Shown here: piece by piece, positions 38,752 to 47,867 of the stretch
Layout: the number at the start of each line of letters is the position of its first letter
How positions within the stretch are numbered: the stretch's first letter is position 1
NCBI RefSeq assembly: GCF_003259155.1
Contig: NZ_QGMQ01000007.1
Location: 62,001 to 126,000 of the forward strand
DNA length: 64,000 nt
Direction of reading: 5' to 3'
DNA from: Marinimicrobium alkaliphilum
GTDB lineage: Bacteria > Pseudomonadota > Gammaproteobacteria > Pseudomonadales > Cellvibrionaceae
Position numbers and translations under genes: made by a program
Notes under the pieces: model-generated
Database searches by the model: none
What the model saw: only the letters and a program-made list of their open reading frames with translations
What the model was told of the DNA's origin: nothing

Positions 38752-41700
38752 GCGCTGCGCAGCAACCCCCCGAAGTCAACGATCTTCCCAGCCTGAGTAT
38801 TCGCCGGCCGATTCTGGTGCTGGTGATCAATCTTCTGATTGCCCTGGCGGGCCTGGCCGCGCTGCTGGCGGTCGAGGTGCGCGAACTGCCCGATGTCGAT
38901 CGTCCCATCGTTGTAGTGCGCGCCGAGTACCCGGGTGCCTCGCCCGAAACCATGGATGCGGAAGTCACCAGCATCGTTGAGGGCGCTGTCTCACGGGTTA
39001 CCGGTCTGCGCAATATTCGTGCACGCAGTGAGGAAGGCAACTTCCGCATGGTGCTCGAGTTCTCCCCGGGGGTATCGATCAACGATGCCGCCTCGGAGGT
39101 GCGCGAGGCGGTCAGCCAGGTACAGCGTCGACTGCCCGAAGATGTCGAGCAGCTCTCGATTGTCAAAGCGGACCCCGATGCGCGCTCCATCATCAATATT
39201 GCCGCCATCAGTGACACTCTCTCGGACACAGAGCTTACCGAGCGCATCGAGCGCGATATCGTCCCGGAATTGATTTCCGTTGAAGGTGTAGCCGACATCC
39301 AGGTGTTTGGCGGGCGCGCCCGCTCCTTGCGGGTGGTCATCGACCCGTTACGCCTGGCCAGCCATGGCCTGGGGATGTCCGATGTGGCTGATGCCCTGCG
39401 CACCGCCCCTTTTGACGTCCCCAGTGGCAGTTTTCGTGGGAGCGATCAGGAGCTGCTGGTGCGCGCTGATGCGACCGCAGTCACTGAAGAAGATCTTCGC
39501 GACATAGTGATTAGCGGCAATACCCGAGTGGGTGATGTGGCGCGGGTGTTCTTTGCGCCGCGCAATGCCAACTCACTGGTCCGTTTTAACGAACAGCCTG
39601 TGGTGGGTATGGGCGTCATCCGCCAGGCGCAATCGAACACGTTGGAAATTTCTGACAGTATTCGCCAGGTTCTCGGCCCGCTGAACGAACGCTTCGCCGA
39701 TATCGAGCTGACCGTGACGGAAGACGACGCGATTGTTATCAAGAGCTCGGTGCGGGAAGTCATCACCAGCTTGTTGCTGACGGTGGCGATTGTTGTGGCC
39801 ACCATCTGGTTGTTTATCGGGTCGCTGCGGATCACCCTGGTCCCGAGTGTGGCCATTCCCATTGCCCTGATCGGCACCGTCGCGGCCATCTGGATGATGG
39901 GTTTTTCGATCAATGTGCTCACTCTCCTGGCGCTGGTGCTGGCCACCGGGCTGGTGGTGGATGACGCGATTGTGGTGCTGGAAAATATCCAGCGCCGGCG
40001 TCAGCAGGGTTTGGGCGCGCGCGCGGCGGCGGTGCTCGGTACCCGGCAGGTGTTTTTTGCGGTGGTAGCCACCACCGCAGTGTTGATTTCGGTCTTCGTG
40101 CCGATTGCGCTGTTGCCGAGTACTGCCGGGCGCCTGTTCCGCGAGTTTGGGTTGGTGCTCGCGGTGGCGGTGGCCATCTCTTCGTTTGTCGCCCTGTCGC
40201 TGGTGCCGGCGGCGGCCGCCCGGATTTCTCCGGAACCTGCCGGTCGGGCGCATCCGCTGCGCGATCGCCTGGAGCGTTTCGGCCACGCCCTGGCGAACGG
40301 CTATCAATGGTTGATCGAGCGGGCCTTGCGCTACGCCTGGGTCACCTTTGGGCTGGCGCTACTGATTGTGGCGGCGGCGGGCTATGCCTACACCCAGGTG
40401 CCTCAAGAATTGTTGCCGGAAGAGGATCGCGGCATTCTCTACATCGGTGCGCGCGGCCCCGAAGGCGTGGGAATCGAGTACATGGAGCGCCAGGTCAACG
40501 CCATGCACGATATCATTCACCCGATCCTCGAGTCGGGTGAGGCGCGCCTGGCGTTTTCCATCATCGGCTGGCGCGATCCCAACCGCTCGCTGATCGTATT
40601 GCCGCTGGCGGACTGGAGTGAGCGCGAACGCACGCAACAGCAAATCGCCGACGAAATTCGCGAACCGCTGCGGGACCTGCCGGGCGTCAGCCTGTGGGTG
40701 GGCGCAGGCAACAGTCTGAACCTGCGCGGCGGCGGTGGCGGCAGTAGCGTCGAGCTGGCCCTGACCGGCCCTGACTACGAGAGCATCTACGCGGCCGCTC
40801 GCACCCTGATGCGCGAAGTTGAAGAGCGCTACGAACACCTCTCTGATCCGGATATTGACTACGATCCGAACAAGCCGCAATTGTCCGTGGATATTGATCG
40901 GCGTCGGGCGTCGGAGCTGGGGGTCGACCTCAACGATGTGGCGACCACCCTGCGCGCCATGGTGGACGGCTTCCGGGTGGTGGATCTGAGTATTGATGAC
41001 GAGGCGGTTCCGCTGATGCTCGAATCTGCCACGGGGCAGATTCGCAGTCCCAACGACCTGAACAATCTTTACGTCACCACCCGCGACGGTGAGCTCTTGC
41101 CGCTGTCGAGTGTGGTGCGTTTGCGCGAAGACAACATAGCCGCGGAACTGGAGCGCAATGCCCAGCGGCGCTCTATCGAGATGGACTTCAACCTCGACAG
41201 CGATTATCCCCTGCGGGCGGCGGTGGAAGATGTTCGCGCTGTGGCCAACGAGGTGCTTCCCAACGGCATCGGTCTGGTGTTCCAGGGTGAGGCCCAAACC
41301 CTCGACGAAACCTCGCGCGAAGTGGCGCTGACCTACATCATCGCGCTGTTGGTGGTGTTCCTGGTGTTGTGTGCCCAGTTCGAAAGTTTCACCAGTGCGG
41401 TGATCGTGATGGTGACCGTGCCCTTCGGTATTGCCGCTGCCATCCTGGCGCTGGTGATTACCGGCACCAGCATCAACATCTATTCCCAGATCGGGCTGGT
41501 GATGCTGATCGGGTTGATGGCCAAAAACGGTATTCTGTTGGTGGAGTTCGCCGATCAGCTGCGCGATCAGGGGCACTCTGTCTACGACGCGGTACGCACG
41601 GCGGCCCAGGTGCGCCTGCGCCCGATCGCCATGACCCTGATGTCCACGGTGCTCGGCGGCCTGCCCTTGATTCTCAGTACCGGAGCCGGCGCGGAAGCCC

Positions 41701-41894
41701 GTTGGGCCATCGGCTGGGTGATCTTCGGCGGGCTGGGGTTGGCCGCGATGTTCACGCTGTTCCTCACGCCAGTGGTCTATTTCGGGCTGGCCCGCTTTGC
41801 CAAGCCGCGCGCCGCCGAAGGCGATCGTCTGGCGCGGGAGATGAGCGCAGCGCTCACCATCCCCGACACCGCCACCCAGCGCCGGGATTCGTAG
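38748..41894 (+). CDS. RND efflux pump (second system)
   Basis: This 1048-residue inner-membrane transporter starts at a GTG within a 4-nt overlap with the adaptor. TM4 carries GLVVDDAIVVLENIQRR, with two adjacent aspartates, and the second half has LVMLIGLMAKNGILLVEFADQLRDQG. The periplasmic loops hold a poly-Gly stretch (LRGGGGGSSVEL). No outer-membrane factor follows, so it probably shares a TolC/OprM-like channel, possibly the one encoded at 33.5-35.0 kb. A REP unit overlaps the stop codon. Confidence 0.93.
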   Translation: MSAAQQPPEVNDLPSLSIRRPILVLVINLLIALAGLAALLAVEVRELPDVDRPIVVVRAEYPGASPETMDAEVTSIVEGAVSRVTGLRNIRARSEEGNFRMVLEFSPGVSINDAASEVREAVSQVQRRLPEDVEQLSIVKADPDARSIINIAAISDTLSDTELTERIERDIVPELISVEGVADIQVFGGRARSLRVVIDPLRLASHGLGMSDVADALRTAPFDVPSGSFRGSDQELLVRADATAVTEEDLRDIVISGNTRVGDVARVFFAPRNANSLVRFNEQPVVGMGVIRQAQSNTLEISDSIRQVLGPLNERFADIELTVTEDDAIVIKSSVREVITSLLLTVAIVVATIWLFIGSLRITLVPSVAIPIALIGTVAAIWMMGFSINVLTLLALVLATGLVVDDAIVVLENIQRRRQQGLGARAAAVLGTRQVFFAVVATTAVLISVFVPIALLPSTAGRLFREFGLVLAVAVAISSFVALSLVPAAAARISPEPAGRAHPLRDRLERFGHALANGYQWLIERALRYAWVTFGLALLIVAAAGYAYTQVPQELLPEEDRGILYIGARGPEGVGIEYMERQVNAMHDIIHPILESGEARLAFSIIGWRDPNRSLIVLPLADWSERERTQQQIADEIREPLRDLPGVSLWVGAGNSLNLRGGGGGSSVELALTGPDYESIYAAARTLMREVEERYEHLSDPDIDYDPNKPQLSVDIDRRRASELGVDLNDVATTLRAMVDGFRVVDLSIDDEAVPLMLESATGQIRSPNDLNNLYVTTRDGELLPLSSVVRLREDNIAAELERNAQRRSIEMDFNLDSDYPLRAAVEDVRAVANEVLPNGIGLVFQGEAQTLDETSREVALTYIIALLVVFLVLCAQFESFTSAVIVMVTVPFGIAAAILALVITGTSINIYSQIGLVMLIGLMAKNGILLVEFADQLRDQGHSVYDAVRTAAQVRLRPIAMTLMSTVLGGLPLILSTGAGAEARWAIGWVIFGGLGLAAMFTLFLTPVVYFGLARFAKPRAAEGDRLAREMSAALTIPDTATQRRDS

Positions 41895-41924
41895 GTCGGA
41901 TTAGCCCGCCGGGCGTAATCCGAC
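41891..41924. repeat. Single REP unit overlapping a stop codon
   Basis: One forward GTAG-REP hairpin (loop GCCCGCCGGGC). Its GTAG foot includes the TAG stop of the upstream RND gene (41892-41894), so the element begins exactly at the coding end. Confidence 0.85.
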
Positions 41925-41935
41925 TTCGCGGCGTC

Positions 41936-42151
41936 TTACACTGTCTCGGCAAAGAAGGTTTGCAGCGTCTCTTTGTGGCTCTCCATTTTCTTCCACAGGA
42001 CTTCGTGGAAGTAGTAGGCCACGGTGTTCACTGCTGGCTCAATCAACGCCACCGCGCCGCCAATAACCAGATCGCCGGTAATCGCATAGGTCACAGAAAA
42101 GGCCACAAGGACATGGACAAAGCCGAAGGACAAGGTTTTGGTCTTGGTCAT
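41936..42151 (-). CDS. DUF2061 small membrane protein
   Basis: This 71-residue protein matches DUF2061: KTLSFGFVHVLVAFSVTYAITGDLVIGGAVALIEPAVNTVAYYFHEVLWKK, with two membrane helices and the conserved Glu-Pro-x-x-Asn and Tyr-Tyr-Phe-His-Glu. The function of the family is unknown. GGAG precedes the ATG at 42151. The AT-rich stretch upstream (42180-42250) probably holds its promoter. Confidence 0.85.
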   Translation of the reverse strand: MTKTKTLSFGFVHVLVAFSVTYAITGDLVIGGAVALIEPAVNTVAYYFHEVLWKKMESHKETLQTFFAETV

Positions 42152-42263
42152 TATCGTTCTCCAGGGAAGGCACCAGGTTCTTCACCATAATAACCAAGCA
42201 ATATTTTTAATAAAGTTAATTGATTTTATATCTTTGATTGTAAAAAGGTATGGATTCGGCCTG

Positions 42264-42983
42264 TCACTCCGTTTTCTCCGAACTTATCTCGTCCACCAAC
42301 GTTTGCAGCGGCTTGGAGCGAAACTCCCGTCGGTAAAGCACCGCCATGACTAGGGTCGTGGCCAATACAAATAGCCAGGTATTGAGCATCCAGGGCAACA
42401 CCGCCAGGGAGAAATAGTAGGCGCGCAGGCCGTAATTGTAACTGTGTCCGGCCTGGTCGATGATTTTGGCCGAGTGATTGGCGTAGCGGTGCCGGGCCTC
42501 GTCGGACACAGTGGCATCGTTGTGCAGTGGTGCCGCGCCCAGCAGGATGGCGCTAAAGCCGTACTGGCGCACGGCCCAGGTCAGGGTGAAAAAGGCATAG
42601 GCGTAGATGCCCAGCATCAGCATGATTTTAAACTGCAGGTGCCGTGGGGTCATGTCGCTGTTGGCAAAGGGCAGGCTCACCAGGGTGTTATGTACCTGCT
42701 CGATTGAGGCCATGATCGTGACCAGACCGGCAATAATAAAAATCGAGGTAGAGGCCAGAAACGTGGCTTGGCGTTCCAGCTCCGCCAGCAGTGCGGTGTC
42801 GCCGATCCGGTTATCCCGGCGCAACATGTTGTGCATCCATTGCTTGCGATAGATTTGCAGCACCGAGGACAGGTTGTAAGAGCGCCGGGCTCGGTGTCGG
42901 GCAAAGCTGGCATAGCCAAGCCAGACGGTAAAAAACCAAAGCACGGCGGCCAGGGTGGTCAGATCCTGTGGCGTCATCGACAT
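42264..42983 (-). CDS. DUF599 inner-membrane protein
   Basis: This protein of about 239 residues has four hydrophobic helices and the DUF599 pattern: an N-terminal TM followed by YNLSSVLQIYRKQWMHNMLRRDNRIGDTALLAELERQATFLASTSI, and a later YYFSLAVLPWMLNTWLF. Its function is unknown. The start may be ATG 42983 or 42977, since GGAAC lies between the usual spacings for both; longer upstream codons are unlikely. It is followed by DUF2061 on the same strand. Confidence 0.8.
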   Translation of the reverse strand: MSMTPQDLTTLAAVLWFFTVWLGYASFARHRARRSYNLSSVLQIYRKQWMHNMLRRDNRIGDTALLAELERQATFLASTSIFIIAGLVTIMASIEQVHNTLVSLPFANSDMTPRHLQFKIMLMLGIYAYAFFTLTWAVRQYGFSAILLGAAPLHNDATVSDEARHRYANHSAKIIDQAGHSYNYGLRAYYFSLAVLPWMLNTWLFVLATTLVMAVLYRREFRSKPLQTLVDEISSEKTE

Positions 42984-43108
42984 CGTTCCGCTGGAGGGGG
43001 TTGTTTTAGCGAGCATAGCACAGCCTTGCAACAGCGTTACCGGACAGCGGGTTGCGCGGGCGCTCTCGTTCGCCTATATTGTACTATCATAATATTTTAA
43101 GGTGGTTG

Positions 43109-44533
43109 TTAGAGGTAGCTTGAAAACAGCCAGAACGCAGCGTCGCGTATACGTTGCCACAGCGGACGCCCGTCGAGTGACTCGAGGGTTACCGGGGTGC
43201 TGACAGCGATCGCTCGCTGGACGTGAGCCTGCAGCTCCAGCGCCAGTTCGTCATCGAAGACTTCGACGCCCAGCTCAAAGTTCAGGCGCAGACTGCGCGC
43301 ATCCAGATTGGCCGAACCGGCCAGCACATAGTGGTCGTCCACAATCACCAGTTTGGTGTGCGCAAAAGGCGCGGGCTTGTAGTAGACCGCCACGTCCCAG
43401 AGCACCAGCTCCCAGAGCATGTTGCGGGAGGCCCAGTCGACATAGGGCAGATTGCTGCGTTCGGGCAGCACGACGCTGACCTGTACACCGCGCAGCACGG
43501 CCGCCTGGAGCATGGCAATCATATCGGCGCTGGGGAGAAAGTACGGCATCATGATGGTGATGCGCTTGCGCGCTGCGGCAAAGACGCCGTTCAAGGTCAT
43601 AGCCAGGTGATTAAGGGTATCGTCCGGGCCGTCGTCGATCACCCGGCAGCGGGTATTGCCGCTCGGCTCCGGGGGGGTGGGGGGAGGAACTTCGGTACCG
43701 GTCACCATGTGCCAGTCGCGCCCGAACAGTTCATGCAGGGCGCTGACCACTGGCCCGCGGGCCTGAAAGTGTACATCTTCGGTGGGGTGGCGGTTGTCCT
43801 CCGCTTCGACCATGTGCCGGTGATCAACATTGATGCCGCCAAAGAAACCGACCCGGTTATCGATTACCGCAATTTTGCGGTGGTTGCGCAGATTGATATC
43901 GAGTGTCGGCGGGAGCAATTGCGGCGGCGCGAAGAGCGCGACCTTCACGCCGGCGCGACGCAGCGGTCGCAGGGCACGGCGAAACGAATAGAGTGCGCCC
44001 ACGCCATCAATCATCACGCGGGTGTCGACACCGCGCTCGGCGGCCCGACAGAGCGCGTCGATGACCTCGCGGGCGACGCCGTTGGCGGCGAATAGATAGC
44101 TGGAAACAAAAGCCAGGTTCTCGGCGTCGTCGAGGGCGCCGATCAGGCGCGGGAAAAACGCTTCACCGTTATAAAGCGCGGTGACATGGCTGCTTTTGAT
44201 CAGTGGGTGACGGGTCGCCCGGCCTCCGACTTCAGCCAGGTGTGGGTGGGGCATATGGCCAAGTAGCGGCTCGTGAAAAGGCCGATCGGTGCGGGTCGAG
44301 CGTTCATAACCAAAATGCAAGGCGGGTATACGGCGACCGGTAAACGACTTGGCCTTGGTGCGCACCCGATTGATGCCGAAGAGAAAGTACAGCAGCGGTC
44401 CGGCGATGGGAAAGATAATGATCACCCCCATCCAGCCCAGCGCAGCGCGGTGATCGCGCTTGCAGATGAGTGCGTGCAGAACCGCCGCTGACATGACGAC
44501 CAAATGAAAAACGGCTATTAGCCAGTAGAGCAT
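43109..44533 (-). CDS. cls: Cardiolipin synthase (ClsA-type phospholipase D superfamily)
   Basis: Cls joins two phosphatidylglycerols to cardiolipin at the inner membrane. From the ATG at 44533 the protein has 474 residues: two N-terminal membrane helices (LYWLIAVFHLVVMSAAVLHALI and ALGWMGVIIIFPIAGPLLYFLFG), then two HKD motifs. HRKIAVIDNRVGFFGGIN is the first and HTKLVIVDDHYVLAGSANLDARS the second. Upstream in-frame codons would overlap the divergent lipoprotein gene and add a non-membrane extension, so I reject them. It is divergent from the beta-helix lipoprotein. Confidence 0.92.
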   Translation of the reverse strand: MLYWLIAVFHLVVMSAAVLHALICKRDHRAALGWMGVIIIFPIAGPLLYFLFGINRVRTKAKSFTGRRIPALHFGYERSTRTDRPFHEPLLGHMPHPHLAEVGGRATRHPLIKSSHVTALYNGEAFFPRLIGALDDAENLAFVSSYLFAANGVAREVIDALCRAAERGVDTRVMIDGVGALYSFRRALRPLRRAGVKVALFAPPQLLPPTLDINLRNHRKIAVIDNRVGFFGGINVDHRHMVEAEDNRHPTEDVHFQARGPVVSALHELFGRDWHMVTGTEVPPPTPPEPSGNTRCRVIDDGPDDTLNHLAMTLNGVFAAARKRITIMMPYFLPSADMIAMLQAAVLRGVQVSVVLPERSNLPYVDWASRNMLWELVLWDVAVYYKPAPFAHTKLVIVDDHYVLAGSANLDARSLRLNFELGVEVFDDELALELQAHVQRAIAVSTPVTLESLDGRPLWQRIRDAAFWLFSSYL

Positions 44534-44606
44534 AGGCGCACCCGTCCTTTGATGATTTTCGTGAAGTAATCTGTGAAACCAATAACAAGCGACAAGGAGC
44601 TTAACA

Positions 44607-45839
44607 ATGAATAATTTTCGACACCTGTCTCTGGGGGTTCTCGTGAGCCTGCTGCTGGCCGCCTGCGGCAGTGATAGTAGCCCGCCGCCCGCTACTCCCG
44701 AGGACCAGTCCGGGCATAGTAGCAGCGCTTCATCCGAGCCGCCACTGGACGATATTCCCCGGGCAGAGTTTGAGCATACCTTGGAGTGGGATCTGTCGGC
44801 GTCTCTCAATGCGCTTGAGGCGGGCGTGGTGGCGGATGACGGCACGGATCAAACCGACGCGCTCAATGCGGCCGTCGATCAGGTCTACGACGACCAGGGG
44901 CTCGATACCCTGTATATCCCCGAAGGTGTGTATCGGGTAGCGGGTAATCTGAGGCCGCGCGCCGGGGTCAATATTGTCGGTGATGGTATCGGCAAAACGG
45001 TACTGGTGCGCAACAACCCCGATGGCTATCTGGTGGCCGCCGCTCGCGACCGGGATCTTGCGGACGTGGTCATCGCCAAACTCAGTTTGCACAACCCGGT
45101 GCGCACCGTACTGTTGCAGAATGTCAGCAACCTGGCCTTTCGGGAAGTGGAGTTTCACGGCGGCCTGGTGCGTTTTGAAGGCAGCAGTTACGTCACTATC
45201 GACAGCAGCTTGTTCCTGGAAAACCAGGCGTCCGCCGCCTACTCCAGCGACCAGTGCGAGCACATGACTCTCACCAATAACACCTTCAACTCAATCGTCG
45301 ATGGCAGTATCAATCTCAGTCGCCATTCCCACAGCTACGTGGCGAACAATACCATTACGGCCGATCACGTGATCCAGTCCGGGTATGCGGGTATTCGATT
45401 GCCCAACAATGCGCACAACAACCTGGTTGAGAACAACACCATTACCAACCACGGTCGAGGGTTATTTGTATTGTCCAGCTCGACCCATAACACGCTGCGC
45501 AACAACGTCGTGGATACCACCGCCTATCAGGGTGTCTTTATTGAGGCGTCGGACAACGTCTTTGAGGGCAATACGGTAATCAATGCCGGGGATGAGGCGT
45601 TCCTGGTGCAGGATGCGGTGGCCGAATCGTCGCCCACGCCGTCAATCGCCGATCGCAATGTGATTCGGGATAATATCATTGAAGATACTCGTGCTATGGG
45701 TGGAGAGCGCAACTACGGGCTGCGGATTTATGGGGATAACAATACCGTGACCGGCAACTCGGTTTCGACTGAATTTGGTCGAATCTGCAAGGACATTGGG
45801 GCGACTAATACCGAGAGCGATAATGTCTGCGTTGAATAG
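44607..45839 (+). CDS. Right-handed parallel beta-helix lipoprotein
   Basis: This 410-residue protein has lipobox LLLAAC (C20) and a Ser/Pro-rich spacer (about 21-50). The opening DGTDQTDALNAAVDQVYDDQGLDTLYIPEGVYRV is the pectate-lyase-3/GH28-like entry. About ten beta-helix coils follow with the NN-x-x-x-N-N pattern (NNTFNSI, VANNTITADH, VENNTITNHG, LRNNVVDTT, FEGNTVINAG). The fold is shared by polysaccharide lyases, epimerases and GH28 enzymes; no clear catalytic set is visible, so the substrate is open. Its place in a polysaccharide-degrading organism suggests carbohydrate binding or cleavage at the cell surface. Confidence 0.8.
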   Translation: MNNFRHLSLGVLVSLLLAACGSDSSPPPATPEDQSGHSSSASSEPPLDDIPRAEFEHTLEWDLSASLNALEAGVVADDGTDQTDALNAAVDQVYDDQGLDTLYIPEGVYRVAGNLRPRAGVNIVGDGIGKTVLVRNNPDGYLVAAARDRDLADVVIAKLSLHNPVRTVLLQNVSNLAFREVEFHGGLVRFEGSSYVTIDSSLFLENQASAAYSSDQCEHMTLTNNTFNSIVDGSINLSRHSHSYVANNTITADHVIQSGYAGIRLPNNAHNNLVENNTITNHGRGLFVLSSSTHNTLRNNVVDTTAYQGVFIEASDNVFEGNTVINAGDEAFLVQDAVAESSPTPSIADRNVIRDNIIEDTRAMGGERNYGLRIYGDNNTVTGNSVSTEFGRICKDIGATNTESDNVCVE

Positions 45840-45892
45840 CGGGAGCTGCTAAGCTAGGGTTTCTGCCAATCGACCCCGGAGGTTTATCCAGC

Positions 45893-46648
45893 ATGAGCGG
45901 CACCGCCCGGTCTCGTACAGCTCAACCCCAGGCGCTTTGGATCAGCCATCGCGGCGCCTGCGCGACGGCGACGGAAAATACCGCTGAGGCGTTTCGCGCG
46001 GCACGCGCCCGGGGCTTTACCCACCTGGAAACCGATTTGCGCTCGACGGTTGACGGCGAGCTGGTTCTGGCTCATGACCGGAACCTGCGCCGCATCAGCG
46101 ACTGGGATCTCGACGTGTGTGAAAGCACCCGCGAGCAATTGGCCGAAGTGCGTCTGAACGGCGGCGAGGCGCTGCTGTTTTTTGATCAGTTTTTGCCCGA
46201 GTTTGCCGACGTCCACTGGATTTTTGATATCAAGCCCGAGCAAGGTATGCGCACGCTCGATACGCTGTTTGACTGGTGGCAGAAGCCGGATTGGCGCGAG
46301 TTTTTCAAGCGTCGAGTGCGCTTGCTGCTCTGGGATAAACGTCAGCAGCAATACCTGCTTGAGCGCCACCCGGAGGCCGTTTGTCTGGCCAGTGTCAGTG
46401 AGTGCCGGCGTGCCGGTGTTGCCTGCTTGTTGGGGCTGCCGGTGTTTGGTGGGATTGAACCGGGAAAAACTTATGCCCTGCCGCCACGCCTGGGGGGGAT
46501 CAACCTGATGCGCCCGGCGATGATCGCACGTTTCCGTCGGTACGGTGGCCGGGTGTTGTCCTATCTGCCGGAGACCGAAGACGATGTTCGCCACTCGTTG
46601 GCGGTGGGGGTCGATGAGGTGCTCACCAACCACGATATTATTGAATAG
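45893..46648 (+). CDS. Glycerophosphodiester phosphodiesterase
   Basis: This 251-residue cytoplasmic GDPD has the TIM-barrel signatures SHRGACATATENTAEAF (catalytic His and Glu-Asn), ETDLRSTVDGELVLAHDRNLRR (metal-binding Glu and Asp, second His) and FDIKPEQG. It lacks a signal peptide, so it is of the UgpQ-like type that cleaves glycerophosphodiesters to glycerol 3-phosphate and an alcohol. GGAGG lies about 9 nt before the ATG. Cardiolipin synthase nearby gives a loose phospholipid context. A REP cluster follows. Confidence 0.88.
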   Translation: MSGTARSRTAQPQALWISHRGACATATENTAEAFRAARARGFTHLETDLRSTVDGELVLAHDRNLRRISDWDLDVCESTREQLAEVRLNGGEALLFFDQFLPEFADVHWIFDIKPEQGMRTLDTLFDWWQKPDWREFFKRRVRLLLWDKRQQQYLLERHPEAVCLASVSECRRAGVACLLGLPVFGGIEPGKTYALPPRLGGINLMRPAMIARFRRYGGRVLSYLPETEDDVRHSLAVGVDEVLTNHDIIE

Positions 46649-46652
46649 GATA

Positions 46653-46832
46653 GGTGCCTCAGTGTCGGATTACGCCCTGCGGGCTAATCCGACCTACGCG
46701 ATACACCGTGCCATTGCTTGAGTAGGTCGGATTAGCGAAGCGTAATCCGACAATAAGGCACCCAACCCGATACCCCGCACCATCGTCCGAGTAGGTCGGA
46801 TTAGCGAAGCGTAATCCGACACTGAGGCACCC
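46653..46832. repeat. REP cluster, three units
   Basis: GTAG-REP hairpins lie at 46664-46697 (reverse, loop GCCCTGCGGGC), 46722-46751 (forward, loop GCGAAGC) and 46791-46820 (forward, loop GCGAAGC). The 71-bp stretches containing the last two are nearly identical, consistent with local duplication. The cluster fills the gap between convergent GDPD and srkA. Confidence 0.85.
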
Positions 46833-46843
46833 AAGCAAAAAAC

Positions 46844-47821
46844 TTAAAACAACGCCAACGGCGGCTCGTCCAACGCCGCCAGCTGCTCGCGCAACTCCAG
46901 AATATGCTCGCCCCAATAACGCTCGGTATTGAACCACGGAAAACTGTGCGGAAATGCCGGGTCATCCCAGCGCCGGGCCAACCAGGCGCTGTAATGCATG
47001 ATGCGCAGGCTGCGCAGCGCCTCGATCAGATTCAGCTCGGCAAAATTGAAATCACAAAATTCCTGATACCCCTCCATGATCTCCGACAGCTGCGCGGTCT
47101 GCTGCTCGCGCTCGCCCGATAACAGCATCCACAAATCCTGCACCGCCGGGCCGTTGCGGGCATCGTCGAAGTCCACAAAGTGAGGCGCGTCGTGGCGCCA
47201 GAGAATATTGCCCGGGTGGCAATCCCCGTGCAGGCGGATGGGGGTGTACTCGACCTGCTCAAACACCCGTTCGAGGCGCGCGATCAGGTCGGCGCCCAGA
47301 GTGCGGTAGGATTCGCGCAGGTTGTCCGGAATAAAAGCGTTATTGAGCAGGAAGTCGTAGCTGTCTCGGGCGTAGCTTTGGATATCGACCGAAGGCCGCT
47401 CGGCAAAGGGGCGGGTTTGACCCAGCGCGTGAATGCGCCCGATCACCCGGCCCAGGGTGAGCAACTGGTCGAAGTCGTCGAGGTTCGGCGCGTGGCCACC
47501 CTGGCGCGGGTAGAGGCTGAAGCGGTAGTCGCTGAAGCTGTGTAGGGTCTCGCCCTGGGCGTTGGCCAATGGCGGCACTACCGACACTTCCAGATCCGCC
47601 AATGCCTGGGTAAACACATGCTCTTCCAGAATCTGCGCGTCGCGCCAGCGGGCCGGCCGGTAAAATTTCGCAATGAGCGGTTCTGCGCCCTCAATACCCA
47701 CCTGGTAGACGCGATTCTCGTAGCTGTTCAGGGTCAGCACCCGGGCATCACTCAGATAGCCGCAGGCCTCAACGGCGTCGAGCACCAGGTCCGGAGTCAG
47801 GCGTTCGTAGGCGTGGGTCAT
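46844..47821 (-). CDS. srkA: Stress-response serine/threonine kinase SrkA (YihE/RdoA)
   Basis: This 325-residue APH-fold protein kinase matches E. coli SrkA throughout: LNSYENRVYQVGIEG and LIAKFYRPARWRDAQILEEH near the N-terminus, the catalytic loop RLHGDCHPGNILWR, and the metal motif FVDFDDARNGPAVQDLWMLLSGE. In E. coli it supports survival under envelope and oxidative stress and counters programmed death. I use the ATG at 47821 (MTHAYERL), in line with the family length. The comF gene lies 46 nt upstream on the same strand. Confidence 0.95.
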   Translation of the reverse strand: MTHAYERLTPDLVLDAVEACGYLSDARVLTLNSYENRVYQVGIEGAEPLIAKFYRPARWRDAQILEEHVFTQALADLEVSVVPPLANAQGETLHSFSDYRFSLYPRQGGHAPNLDDFDQLLTLGRVIGRIHALGQTRPFAERPSVDIQSYARDSYDFLLNNAFIPDNLRESYRTLGADLIARLERVFEQVEYTPIRLHGDCHPGNILWRHDAPHFVDFDDARNGPAVQDLWMLLSGEREQQTAQLSEIMEGYQEFCDFNFAELNLIEALRSLRIMHYSAWLARRWDDPAFPHSFPWFNTERYWGEHILELREQLAALDEPPLALF

Positions 47822-47867
47822 GATCAATGGGCGCTCTGGCAAATGGGTGGAGCGCCATTGTACGCAC

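Noticed and set aside
40359-41576. 405-codon minus-strand frame within the second RND pump
   Set aside because: Antisense to a full-length RND transporter; no ribosome site or recognisable family.
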